Assembly (NCBI GenBank): GCA_031553225.1
Contig: JAVBLU010000016.1
Span: 1-64,000 of the forward strand
Reading direction: 5' to 3'
From: JAVBLU01 sp031553225
GTDB lineage: Bacteria > Bacillota > Clostridia > Christensenellales > UBA1750
Length of the DNA stretch: 64,000 bases
Positions 25,632-34,392 of the stretch are shown one piece after another (the first letter of the stretch is position 1; every line of letters starts with the position of its first letter). A program made the translations under genes and the position numbers. The notes beneath the pieces were generated by a model. It searched no databases, was not told the DNA's origin, and was given only the letters and a program-made list of their open reading frames with translations.

Positions 25632-26048
25632 CATATTTGCCGAATTTTTCTAAGGTTACCGCCTCCCTCTCCAGCATTTTTCCTTTTCTGGTTCGCGTTA
25701 CACCCTTTAGACGAAGATCGTTGCCGTTTGGTTCCATGAGCGATACAATTTCGTAAAACTTTTTTTAATGCCGTTGCCTGTCCGCATTCTTTGGGGCCGG
25801 AATGCCCGGAGGGGCTGGCGGCCGGAGGGATCGCCGTTTCCGCGCGCGCGGGGGGGCGGAAACGGTCCGCGCGGGCGGACGGGCGGTGGAAATAGCTGGA
25901 GCAGGCTCTGCGCGGGCGTTGCAAGCGCCCAAGGCGGCAGGGCGGAGTGTGGCCCCGGCGCGGCCGCCGCTGTCGCAGTTCGTAAATCTTCCGTATATTT
26001 ATCGCAACAATTACGAAATATTTAACGTGACCCGCGCAATATCCGCAC
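25632..26048. other. intergenic region, nothing recognised
   Basis: About 420 nt between the promoter region of paralogue 3 and the terminator of the next gene. No RNA, repeat or convincing coding frame was seen. Confidence 0.4.
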
Positions 26049-26075
26049 AAAAAAAGAGCCGCTCGTGTGAGCGGC
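26049..26075 (-). terminator. terminator of the small anchored-protein gene
   Basis: GCCGCTC, loop ACAC and GAGCGGC on the minus strand followed by TCTTTTTTT. Confidence 0.88.
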
Positions 26076-26096
26076 GGGAGCGTAGGGCGAGACCGG

Positions 26097-26435
26097 TTAC
26101 TTCTTATAGAACATGCGCACCTTGCGCTGCACGGGCAGGCACACGGCCACAAGAGTGAGCAGGGCCGCGGCGACCACCCAGCGGAAGGCCTCCGGGAAGG
26201 AGGACGTATCGCCCGTGAGCGGCACGGCCGGCGTAACCGGCACGGGCGTGGGGCAGGGCGGGCAGGTGGGCTGCGGCTTCACCGGGTACACCTTGCGGCT
26301 TTTGTAGGGCGAGGCGGTGCCCGCGGGTTCCATTACCGTTGCGCCCGTCGCCGGATCGACCGCCGCAACGGCCTGCGCTTTGATCGGCAGGGCTACCGCT
26401 ACGGCGACAAGGAGGAAGGACAACCATCTTTTCAT
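26097..26435 (-). CDS. small surface protein with C-terminal anchor
   Basis: The 112-residue protein starts MKRWLSFLLVAVAVALPIKAQA, a signal peptide, after GAGGAG. A short Pro-rich stretch (KPQPTCPPCPTPVPVTPAV) leads to VPLTGDTSS, which resembles a variant LPxTG sorting motif. A hydrophobic segment (WVVAAALLTLVAVCL) and a basic tail (QRKVRMFYKK) complete a sortase-like signal. No sortase is in the window, so simple membrane anchoring is an alternative. Its location beside the Big2-SH3 genes suggests a cell-envelope role. Confidence 0.7.
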   Translation of the reverse strand: MKRWLSFLLVAVAVALPIKAQAVAAVDPATGATVMEPAGTASPYKSRKVYPVKPQPTCPPCPTPVPVTPAVPLTGDTSSFPEAFRWVVAAALLTLVAVCLPVQRKVRMFYKK

Positions 26436-26574
26436 GAATACACGCTCCTCTTCAAGGGGTACCCCATGGGGCCCTATCTTTGGAACGAAGCGTATAGTTA
26501 TAAAGTTACATGTATTATTTGCCGGGAACGGCGGCCTTTCCCTGCGTTTCCTGCCTTTGGTACGCCGCCCTCCC

Positions 26575-26670
26575 TGCCGCCTCGCGCGCCGGCGCATCCG
26601 CCGCCCAGTGCTGCAGGCGTCTGCCGTCAAGCTGTACGCTGCCGCCTCGCGCGCGCCGGCGCATCCGCCG
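26575..26670. repeat. imperfect direct repeat of about 28 bp
   Basis: TGCCGCCTCGCGCG, a 0-2 nt variation and CCGGCGCATCCGCCGC occur twice, about 65 bp apart, between copA and the small surface gene. Function is unknown. Confidence 0.5.
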
Positions 26671-26707
26671 CATCGCAAACGTCGGTTTTTCGCGGCGGCT
26701 CCTTTCC

Positions 26708-28858
26708 TCAGCGAAAGCGCCGAAGCCGCAGCGCGTTGAGCACCACGGTGATGGAGGAAAGCGCCATGGCCGCGCCGGCAAGCTCGGGCGACAAAAAGCC
26801 GAGGGCCGCGGCGGGGATGGCGACGACGTTGTAGAAAAACGCCCAGAACAGGTTCTGGCGCACGACGGCCATACAGGCGCGCGCGAGGCGGAAGGCCAGC
26901 GGCAGCGCGGCCAGGTCGCCCGCGGCCAGCACGGCGTCGGCGGCCTGCATGGCCACGTCCGCGCCTGTGCCCATGGCAACCCCCACATGCGCGGCCTTCA
27001 GGGACACCGCGTCGTTGATGCCGTCCCCGACCATGGCCACCCGGCGGCCGCCCGAGCGCAGCTCCTCCAGCGCAGCCGCCTTGTCCTGCGGCAGAAGGCC
27101 GGCCTTCACGTCGGCAATGCCCGCCTGACGCGCCATGGCCGCCGCCGCGCGGGCGTTGTCGCCCGTAAGCAGCAGCACGCGCACGCCCATGCGCTCAAGC
27201 CCCACAACCACGGCGGGCGCTTCCGGCCGCAGCGTGTCGCCCAGCGCGAAGCCGCCCAGCAGCGCGCCGCCGCTGGCCACGAGCGCCGTGGTCCAGCCCT
27301 GGCTCTCCGCCTCCTGCATGAAGGCGTGCAGGGGCGAGGTGTCCACGCCGTTTTGCGTGAGGTAGCGCGCGCTGCCCACGAGCACCTGCGCGCCGTCAAA
27401 CGAGCCGGATGCGCCCAGGCCGGGGGAAGCCTCCACGCCTTGCGCCTCGGGCAGCGGCGCGCCCACGGCGGCCAGCGCCTCGCGCGCGGCCTCGGCCACC
27501 GCCCGCGCCAGGGGATGAGGCTGCAGAGATTCCACCGCGTACGCGCAGGCATACAGCGCCCCGGCGTCCGCCGCCTGCACGGCGCGCACGGCCGGCACGC
27601 CGCGCGTGATGGTGCCGGTCTTGTCCAGGGCCGCCGTGTCCGCCTCGCTCAGGCGCTGCAGGGCGTCACCGCCGCGCAGCAGCACGCCGAGCTGCGCGCC
27701 CCGCCCGGTTCCGGCGATGACCGCGACGGGCGTGGCCAGCCCCAGCGCGCACGGGCAGGCCACCACAAGCACCGCCACGGCGCGAAGAAGCGCCGTTTGC
27801 GCGCCCGCGCCGCTAAGCGCGTAGGCAAGCGCCACCAGCAGCGCAAGAACGATCACGCAGGGGGCAAAGACGCCGGCGATCCGGTCGGCCAGGCGCTGCA
27901 CGGGCGCTTTGCGGCTTTGCGCCTCCATCACCATGCGCGCGATGCGCGACAGCTGCGTGGACGGCCCGGCCTGGGTGACGAGCAGCTCCACCGCGCCCGC
28001 CCCGTTCACCGTGCCCGCGTACATCCGCTCGCCCGCTGCCTTGGGCACGGGCAGGCTCTCCCCGGTGAGCATGCTCTCGTCCACGGCCGTTGCGCCGCTT
28101 ATCACATCGCCGTCCGCCGGGACGCGCGCGCCGGGCGGCAGCACGATCGTGTCGCCGGGCAGCAGCTCGGACGCAGGCACCTCCCGCGTTTCCCCGCCTT
28201 CCCTGCGCAGGGCCGTGTCGGGCTGCAGCGCGGCCAGCGAGGCGATGGCCGCGCCGGCCTTGCGGCGGGAGGACGCCTCCAGGGCCCGGCCGAGCATCAC
28301 CAGGGCGACGACCGTGGCGGACGTCTCAAAGTACACCGCACCGCCGGCGGCCATCTGCGCCAGCGAGTACCCAAACGCCGCCAGCGTGCCCACGGCCACC
28401 AGCGTATCCATGGTGGCGCTGCCCGTGCGCAGCGCCTTCCAAGCGCCCGTGAGAAACCGGCGCCCGCAGTAGAACTGCACGGGCGCGCTCAGGATAAGCT
28501 GCACGAGCGGCCGGTGCAGCCACATAACCGCATCCGCGTGCACGCCCGCCATCATGAGCAGCATGGCGAGCACCATGGGCGCGGTTAAGCACAGCGCGAG
28601 GGCCGCGTCCCGCCGCACGGCGCGCGCGTCCTCCACGGCCATGCCGCCCTCGTCTATTTTTGCCGTGAAGCCAAGCCGGGCGATGCGCTCGATCACCTGC
28701 CCGGACGTGACGCCCGAGGAGACGATCAGGGCCTGTCCGGTCATCAGGTTCACGCCGCAGGAGGTTACGCCCTCCATCCTGGACACCGCCCGCTCGATGC
28801 GCGCCGAGCACGCCGCGCAGCTCATCCCGCTCACCAACAGGCGGATCTCCCGCGTCAT
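26708..28858 (-). CDS. copA: copper-translocating P1B-type ATPase
   Basis: CopA exports Cu(I) using ATP. The 716-residue membrane protein has one N-terminal heavy-metal domain (about 1-68) with GMSCAAC, the TGES actuator loop, the membrane CPC motif, the DKTGT phosphorylation site, the QPHPLA motif of P1B ATPases and the hinge GDGIND. FFYN in TM7 and MALSSITVVLNALRLR in TM8 match the Cu(I)-specific residues. The hinge continues AVSLKAAHVGVAMG rather than the common APALA, a minor variation. No CsoR or CopZ gene lies beside it. Confidence 0.93.
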   Translation of the reverse strand: MTREIRLLVSGMSCAACSARIERAVSRMEGVTSCGVNLMTGQALIVSSGVTSGQVIERIARLGFTAKIDEGGMAVEDARAVRRDAALALCLTAPMVLAMLLMMAGVHADAVMWLHRPLVQLILSAPVQFYCGRRFLTGAWKALRTGSATMDTLVAVGTLAAFGYSLAQMAAGGAVYFETSATVVALVMLGRALEASSRRKAGAAIASLAALQPDTALRREGGETREVPASELLPGDTIVLPPGARVPADGDVISGATAVDESMLTGESLPVPKAAGERMYAGTVNGAGAVELLVTQAGPSTQLSRIARMVMEAQSRKAPVQRLADRIAGVFAPCVIVLALLVALAYALSGAGAQTALLRAVAVLVVACPCALGLATPVAVIAGTGRGAQLGVLLRGGDALQRLSEADTAALDKTGTITRGVPAVRAVQAADAGALYACAYAVESLQPHPLARAVAEAAREALAAVGAPLPEAQGVEASPGLGASGSFDGAQVLVGSARYLTQNGVDTSPLHAFMQEAESQGWTTALVASGGALLGGFALGDTLRPEAPAVVVGLERMGVRVLLLTGDNARAAAAMARQAGIADVKAGLLPQDKAAALEELRSGGRRVAMVGDGINDAVSLKAAHVGVAMGTGADVAMQAADAVLAAGDLAALPLAFRLARACMAVVRQNLFWAFFYNVVAIPAAALGFLSPELAGAAMALSSITVVLNALRLRRFR

Positions 28859-28927
28859 TTCATCACCTTCCCGCCATTAGGATAGCCGCAAAACCCCCGC
28901 CGTGCAAGCCGGACGGGCCTTTTGCGC

Positions 28928-28956
28928 AAAAAAACCCCGCGGCGCGCGCCGCGGGG
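28928..28956 (-). terminator. terminator of the SpoIID-SH3 gene
   Basis: CCCCGCGGC, loop GCGC and GCCGCGGGG on the minus strand followed by TTTTTTT. Confidence 0.9.
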
Positions 28957-28973
28957 TGGCGGACGGCCGCCGC

Positions 28974-31310
28974 TTAGTTGAACTTGAGGTAGGAGTTGCT
29001 CACGTAGCCCGTGACGTCCTTGTAGCGGATCTGGGAGGTGGAGGAGCCCTTGGAGAGCACTTCGACGCTCGTGCCGTCCTTCACGGAGCCCACGCGGTCG
29101 GAGGAGCTGGAGCTGCTCTTGCGCACGGTGACCGACGAGCCGCTCGTTTTGGTCTTCACCACCGCGGAGGTGGAGCGGGACGAGGAGGAGCTCGGCTTGG
29201 GCGTTGACGTGGCCTTGGAGCCGGAGCTCGGCTTGGGCGTTGCGGCGGGCGCGTCGCCCGCCGCGCCGATGCGGAGGGACTCGGTGAAGATGAAGCCGCT
29301 GACGCCCTCCGCCGTGCGCACCTTCGTCCAGTATTGGTCGGAGGTGAACACGTCCACCGTGTCGCCCTTCTTTAAGGTGGCCAGGGTCTTGTGGTAGGAG
29401 CCCTCGCCTTCCTTCACATCCGCCTTGGCGGCGGTGATCGTGCCCTTCACGGCCGGGGTGGGGGCGGGCGTGGGCGTGGGCGCGGGGGTGACCACGGGCG
29501 CGGGCGTGGGCACGCCGATGACCATGCAGTACTGCGTCTTAATGTACCCAACCGTGTATTGCTGGCGGATGCGCACCCATTCCCCAGCCATGGCCAGCAC
29601 GTCTACGGTAGAGCCGTTGGCCACCTCGCCCGCTATGGCGGAGGTGGTGTCCGGCGCCATGCGCACGCGCAGGTACGGGTCGGTCTGCAGGGTGACCAGG
29701 CCCACGGCGATGGTCGGCTCGTTGGGCGCGGCAATCTCGGGCGCGGGCGTGGGGGTGGGCGCGACCTCCTGGATGAGCAGGTACTTTTTCATCACAAAGC
29801 CGGCCGTCTTTTTGTCCAGCTGCAGCTTCACCCAGTCGCCGCTGTACTCGATGATGTCCACGCTTTGCCCGTGCTTGACGCTGCCCACCTTGGAGGAGGA
29901 CGTGGAAGCGGTTTTGCGCACGGTGAGCGTGGAGTTCTTGGAGGAGAGGTTCACCGTGCCCGAGGCGATGATCGGGTTGGTATACACCGGCTTTACGGCA
30001 AGCTCGCGGGGCGTGAAGGCCCAGGAGGCCTGCTGCGCGCCCGGGTAATAGAACGAGAGGATCTGCGAGACGTTCATGCCCTCGTTGGCCATCTGCTGCG
30101 CGCCGCGCTGGGAAAGGCCCACGCCGTGCCCCCAGCGGCGGGAGGTGAGCACCCAGGCCCCGTCCTGACGCGCGGCGAGGGAGTACAGCGAGGTGATGTG
30201 GTTGCAGGCCGGGCCTAGGTTGTCCTGCAGGTGGATGGTGAGGGTGAGGGGCGCGGGGTACACGGAGCAGGTGAGGGTGAGCTGCAGCTTCGTGTAGAAC
30301 CGCGACAGGCCGCTGGAGCGGCTGTCGTAGGAACGCGGCTCAATGAGCGTGGCGTTTTGGATGGACGTGATGGCGATGCTCGAGGCGGTCAGCCCGGGCA
30401 TGCCCGTCTGCGCGAGCTGATTGACGATGGCGTTTTTAAAGCACGTGTCCAGCGCCGTGTCGTATACCCGGCCGTCCGGGGAAAAGGCGTGCGATTCCAC
30501 GTCCGACTCGGCGTTGCGCAGGTCGTAGGGGTCCTCCACCATGCTGTAGCAGCCCACGATCCCCTGGTTCGGGCCGGTCCACACGTTGCCGGGCAGCTCG
30601 GTCTGCCCGCCGTTGGAGGAGGAGTAGTAGGCGTCGATGATTTGCCCCTGGTAGGTGAGCACCATGCCGGCCGTCTGCTGCACGGCCTGCTGGGCCACGT
30701 TGTCGGTGGCGCGCCAGCCCTTGTACACCTGGTCGTTGGCGGTGTCCACCAGGTCGTAGGCCGAGCCGGCCTTCATGCGCTTGGTGGCGTAAGAGCGCGC
30801 GGCGACAGCCTGGGCCTTGAGGGCCTCCAGGGGAAAGAGGTTGGACATCTCATGGGGCACCACGGCCTGCAGATAGTCCTCGATATGCAGCTGGGATACC
30901 ATGCGCAGATAGCTGTCCTGCGCGCGGAAGATCATATCGCCCATATAGCTGCGCGTGCCGTACTTGGGGTTATAGAACGTGAGCAGGTTGTTGCCGGAGG
31001 CGTTTTGGTACTGCTTGAGCGTGAAGGACGAGCCCATCGTATAGTCCTTGCCCGCCACGTTGAGCACGAGCTGGCCGCCGGTAAGCGTCACGGTGATGGA
31101 CCGGCCGCTGGGGATGTCGATTTCCGGCTTCTCGGGGATTGCGTACACGCCGTCCACGCGAATGGAGACGTAGGTGGGCGTGCCCATCGACGACAGGAGC
31201 ACGCGCACCGTGCCGTCCTGCGCGGCGCCGGCCGCCGGCGCGGGCCAGATTGCCGCGCCCGTCAGCAGGACAAACGCAAGGATCAGCGCGGTCACTTTGC
31301 GGATCTTCAA
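28974..31310 (-). CDS. secreted SpoIID/LytB-domain protein with four SH3 domains
   Basis: I start at TTG 31310 because GAGGAGGG lies 6-7 nt upstream and the signal peptide (LKIRKVTALILAFVLLTGA) begins there, giving 778 residues. Residues about 115-400 form a SpoIID-like domain; SpoIID is a lytic transglycosylase on denuded glycans. Four SH3 domains follow, separated by Thr/Pro/Ala-rich linkers (TPTPAPE; PAPTPTPAPTPA) and a Ser-rich linker. The domain order suits a cell-wall hydrolase held on peptidoglycan. It is larger than sporulation SpoIID, so sporulation need not be implied. Confidence 0.9.
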   Translation of the reverse strand: MKIRKVTALILAFVLLTGAAIWPAPAAGAAQDGTVRVLLSSMGTPTYVSIRVDGVYAIPEKPEIDIPSGRSITVTLTGGQLVLNVAGKDYTMGSSFTLKQYQNASGNNLLTFYNPKYGTRSYMGDMIFRAQDSYLRMVSQLHIEDYLQAVVPHEMSNLFPLEALKAQAVAARSYATKRMKAGSAYDLVDTANDQVYKGWRATDNVAQQAVQQTAGMVLTYQGQIIDAYYSSSNGGQTELPGNVWTGPNQGIVGCYSMVEDPYDLRNAESDVESHAFSPDGRVYDTALDTCFKNAIVNQLAQTGMPGLTASSIAITSIQNATLIEPRSYDSRSSGLSRFYTKLQLTLTCSVYPAPLTLTIHLQDNLGPACNHITSLYSLAARQDGAWVLTSRRWGHGVGLSQRGAQQMANEGMNVSQILSFYYPGAQQASWAFTPRELAVKPVYTNPIIASGTVNLSSKNSTLTVRKTASTSSSKVGSVKHGQSVDIIEYSGDWVKLQLDKKTAGFVMKKYLLIQEVAPTPTPAPEIAAPNEPTIAVGLVTLQTDPYLRVRMAPDTTSAIAGEVANGSTVDVLAMAGEWVRIRQQYTVGYIKTQYCMVIGVPTPAPVVTPAPTPTPAPTPAVKGTITAAKADVKEGEGSYHKTLATLKKGDTVDVFTSDQYWTKVRTAEGVSGFIFTESLRIGAAGDAPAATPKPSSGSKATSTPKPSSSSSRSTSAVVKTKTSGSSVTVRKSSSSSSDRVGSVKDGTSVEVLSKGSSTSQIRYKDVTGYVSNSYLKFN

Positions 31311-31621
31311 GCCATACCCTCCTCGATGCGCCGCGCATGCGCCGGCGGCATCACGATATATTCCATGCGGAAGCCCGCGGGAATAAACGACGATTGGGAA
31401 AAGCGTCCGGCCACAGGCCGTATAACAAGCAAAAAATAGATGAAACAAGAATTTTTATGCCGACAAAAAACACCTCGGCACTGTATAGGACGCTTTACAG
31501 GTTCGATTGGTTTCAGGAAAAGTCCTACCGGAGCGCATGAAAACATCGAAGAAGCGGCATTTCTTTGGTGTGGAAAATCGCCGCATCCCCCCGCAGGAGC
31601 GCCTTGCCGCGCGTTTAGCCG
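31311..31621. other. intergenic region between divergent genes
   Basis: The 5' regions of the SpoIID-SH3 gene and rsmA. No confident promoter was found for the leftward gene. No open frame with a motif is present. Confidence 0.4.
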
Positions 31622-31650
31622 TTGCCCGCCATGTTTTTTTTTGCTATACT
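31622..31650 (+). promoter_or_regulatory. promoter of the rsmA-minCDE operon
   Basis: TTGCCC (31622-31627), a 17-bp spacer and TGC-TATACT (31645-31650). The leader before rsmA is about 100 nt. Confidence 0.65.
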
Positions 31651-31754
31651 GGCTTGGACAAAAACCCGCGTCCCCGTGACCGGAGGGCGCGGCGGCCAAG
31701 CTTCCGCCGGAAGCGCACCCCTCGCCGCACAGAAAACGCCGCAAGGAGACGGAC

Positions 31755-32564
31755 ATGCAGTACCCCACCCGCCCTACAGCGCGCAAGTCGCTGGGGCAGC
31801 ACTTTTTGCGCGACGAAGGCGTGCTGGCCGCCATGGCGGACGCGCTTGCCCCACCGCCCGGCGCGCGCGTTCTGGAGATCGGGCCGGGCGACGGCGCGCT
31901 GACCCGCCGCCTGCTTGAACGCGGCGCGCAGGTAACGGCGCTGGAGATCGACGAGAACCTGCGCCCGCATCTGCAGCCGCTTGAGGCCGAAGGCCGCCTG
32001 CGCGTGCGCTTTGAGGATGCGCTGCAGGCCCGCTGGCCGCAGGTGTGCGAAGAGACGGACCCGCCCGCGGCCTATCTGGCCGCCAACCTTCCCTACTACA
32101 TTACCACGCCCCTGCTGGAGAAGGTGCTGGACGCCCGCCTGCCCGTCGTGCGCGCAGTGGTGCTCATGCAGAGCGAGGCGGCCGACCGCCTGACCGCCCG
32201 CCCCGGCACGCGCGCCTTCGGGCCGCTGGCGCTGGCGCTTGCCTCCCGCGCGGAGGCCAGCCTGATATGCGAGGTGCCGCCCGGGGCCTTTGAGCCCCCC
32301 CCGCACGTTACCTCGCGCGCTCTTTTGCTGAGCATGCGGCCGTGCGACCCCGCCGCCCAGGCGCGCCTGATGCGCCTTGCGCGCGCCGCCTTTGCCCACC
32401 GCAGGAAAACCCTGCGCAACGCTTTGGCGGGGGCTTTTCCCGCGCAGCGCCTTCAGGATGCGCTGGCCGCCTGCGGCCTTTCCTTGACCGCGCGGCCGGA
32501 AGAGCTGCCCCGGGACGTGTTCCAGCGGCTGGCCGATGCGCTCTATTTCGCCGACCGGGAGTGA
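31755..32564 (+). CDS. rsmA: 16S rRNA dimethyladenosine transferase
   Basis: RsmA (KsgA) dimethylates A1518 and A1519 of 16S rRNA in late 30S assembly. The 269-residue protein has SLGQHFLRD at the N-terminus, the SAM site VLEIGPGDGALTRRLL, ALEIDENL and the catalytic NLPYYITTPLL. FAHRRKTLRNAL in the C-terminal domain is also typical. The start follows AAGGAGACGG. The minC start lies 5 nt past its stop, so the two are co-transcribed. Confidence 0.96.
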   Translation: MQYPTRPTARKSLGQHFLRDEGVLAAMADALAPPPGARVLEIGPGDGALTRRLLERGAQVTALEIDENLRPHLQPLEAEGRLRVRFEDALQARWPQVCEETDPPAAYLAANLPYYITTPLLEKVLDARLPVVRAVVLMQSEAADRLTARPGTRAFGPLALALASRAEASLICEVPPGAFEPPPHVTSRALLLSMRPCDPAAQARLMRLARAAFAHRRKTLRNALAGAFPAQRLQDALAACGLSLTARPEELPRDVFQRLADALYFADRE

Positions 32565-32569
32565 ACCGC

Positions 32570-33220
32570 ATGGATCCTATCGTCATCAAAGGCGCCAAGG
32601 ACGGCCTGCGCCTGTCCGTGCGCCCAGGCGCGTCCATGGAGGAGGCGCTGGCCGCCCTGCGCGGCCGGCTCGCCGCCTCCGCCTCGTTCTTTGAGGGCGC
32701 TGCCGTGCGCGTGCAGTGCGAGGAGGGCGAGCGCCGGGTGGCCGACGCGATCATGCGCGTGCTGAGCGAGCACGGCGTGCGCCTGGCGGCCGACGACCCG
32801 CCCGCGCCCGCACGCCCGGCGCCCGCCGCGCAGGCGGCCGCTTCGCCGGAGGCACCGGCAGCAGCGCAGGAGGAAACGGCGGACGCGCGGCTGTGCCGGG
32901 TGATCACGGGCACCCTGCGCTCCGGCCAGCGGGTGTCCCACGCGGGCGACATCGTGCTGGTGGGCGACTGCAACCCCGGCTGCGAGCTGGTGGCGGGCGG
33001 CCACATCTTCGTGATGGGCGTGCTGCGCGGCAGCGCCCACGCCGGCGCGACGGGGGACGCCTCCGCCATGGTGTGCGCCTTTCACCTGCAGCCCACCAGC
33101 CTGCGCATTGCCGGCGTGCGCGCCGACGTTGGCCGCACCGCGCCGCCCAAGTACCCCGAAACCGCCGCGCTGCAGAACGGGAGCGTTGTGATAGCGCCCT
33201 ACCTGCCCAACCGGAAATGA
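32570..33220 (+). CDS. minC: septum site-determining protein MinC
   Basis: MinC inhibits FtsZ polymerisation away from midcell and is recruited by MinD. The 216-residue protein has an N-terminal FtsZ-binding domain (about 1-75), an Ala/Pro/Glu-rich linker (about 82-108) and a C-terminal beta-helix (LRSGQRVSHAGDIVLVGDCNPGCELVAGGHIFVMGVLRGSAHAG). GDIVL, GGHI and GxLRGxAHAG are MinC signatures. It sits in a minC-minD-minE order. Confidence 0.93.
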   Translation: MDPIVIKGAKDGLRLSVRPGASMEEALAALRGRLAASASFFEGAAVRVQCEEGERRVADAIMRVLSEHGVRLAADDPPAPARPAPAAQAAASPEAPAAAQEETADARLCRVITGTLRSGQRVSHAGDIVLVGDCNPGCELVAGGHIFVMGVLRGSAHAGATGDASAMVCAFHLQPTSLRIAGVRADVGRTAPPKYPETAALQNGSVVIAPYLPNRK

Positions 33221-33267
33221 GGAGCGCCGCTTGAGGGCGCGCCTTTGTGGGAAAGGATTTGATATGC

Positions 33268-34056
33268 TTGGCCCAGGTCATCGTGATCACCTCCGGCAAG
33301 GGCGGGGTGGGCAAGACCACCACCACCTGCAACCTGGGGATCGGGCTTGCCCAGCGCGGCCAGAGCGTTGTGATGGTGGATACGGACATCGGCCTTCGGA
33401 ACCTGGACGTGCTGCTGGGGCTTGAGAGCCTGGTGGTGGACGACCTGGTGGACGTGGCCGAAGGCAGCCGCGAGCTTTCCCAGGCGCTGGTGAAGGACCC
33501 GCGCGTGCCGGGGCTGTCGCTTCTGCCCGCCGCGCAGACGCGCGACAAGCGCGCCGTGACTCCCGCGCAGATGGTGCGCATCGTGGACGAGCTGCGCGGC
33601 ATGTTCAACTTTGTGCTCATCGATTGCCCGGCCGGCATCGAGCAGGGCTGTGAGACCGCCGTGGCCGCCGCGGACGCAGCCATCGTGGTCACCAACCCCG
33701 AGATCGCCGCCGTGCGCGACGCAGACCGCATCATCGGCTTGCTGGCCGCGCACAACATCACCGCGCCCCGCCTCATCGTCAACCGCTTGAGGCCCAAGAT
33801 GGTGAAGCGCGGCGACATGATGGACATCCAGGACATCCTGGACCTGCTGGGCATCGACCTGCTGGGCGTTGTGCCGGACGACGAGGCGATTATCAGGGCC
33901 GGCAACCTGGGCGAGCCGGTCGTGCTTGCGGGCGGGGCGGCCGCCAAGGCCTACCAAAACATCGCCGCGCGCATCCTCGGGGAGGACGTGCCCCTAAGCG
34001 ACCTGACACCCGACACCTTCTGGTCGCGTTTTACGCGCAGGCTGCAGCGCCGCTAG
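33268..34056 (+). CDS. minD: septum site-determining ATPase MinD
   Basis: MinD is the membrane-cycling ATPase that positions MinC. It contains the deviant Walker A SGKGGVGKTTTTCNLG, VVMVDTDIGLRNLDVLLGLE and VLIDCPAGIEQGCETAV. I favour a TTG start at 33268, which gives the canonical MAQVIVITSGKGG and lies after AAAGGA; a GTG at 33247 would add seven residues. The C-terminal stretch FWSRFTRRLQRR is the amphipathic membrane-targeting helix. Length is about 262 residues. Confidence 0.94.
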   Translation: MAQVIVITSGKGGVGKTTTTCNLGIGLAQRGQSVVMVDTDIGLRNLDVLLGLESLVVDDLVDVAEGSRELSQALVKDPRVPGLSLLPAAQTRDKRAVTPAQMVRIVDELRGMFNFVLIDCPAGIEQGCETAVAAADAAIVVTNPEIAAVRDADRIIGLLAAHNITAPRLIVNRLRPKMVKRGDMMDIQDILDLLGIDLLGVVPDDEAIIRAGNLGEPVVLAGGAAAKAYQNIAARILGEDVPLSDLTPDTFWSRFTRRLQRR

Positions 34057-34075
34057 GCGCAAGGAGGGGTGCGCC

Positions 34076-34342
34076 ATGAGCGCCAAAAAGACGGGCCAAA
34101 CGCCCAGCCGCGCCATTGCCCGGCAGCGCCTGGAACGCGTGCTGCTGAAGGACCACGCCAACTTAACGCCGCAGGCCGTGGCGCTGCTCAGCGCCGACCT
34201 GCGCGCCGTGCTGCTCTCCTACGCGGATTTGGAGAGCGACGACATCGCGGTGCGCATCGTCCGCGCCGAGCCGCCCGCCGTGGACGGCGCGACGCTTACG
34301 CTCACCGCCCGCATCGCCCGCTTTAAAAACGCGGGCAAATAA
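34076..34342 (+). CDS. minE: cell division topological specificity factor MinE
   Basis: MinE stimulates MinD ATP hydrolysis and drives pole-to-pole oscillation. The 88-residue protein has the usual size. AIARQRLERVLLKDHANLTPQAVALLSADLRAVLLSYADL is the anti-MinCD segment plus the start of the topological domain. It starts 19 nt after minD, behind AAGGAGG. Its presence means this organism uses an oscillating Min system rather than MinJ. Confidence 0.9.
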   Translation: MSAKKTGQTPSRAIARQRLERVLLKDHANLTPQAVALLSADLRAVLLSYADLESDDIAVRIVRAEPPAVDGATLTLTARIARFKNAGK

Positions 34343-34392
34343 GCGCGCCGGAAAGCCGCATGCGCGCACTCCATTTGAATAAGGGAGCTGCC

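Noticed and set aside
26575..26670. Direct repeats as a possible CRISPR
   Set aside because: Only two imperfect copies, no regular spacers and no cas genes.
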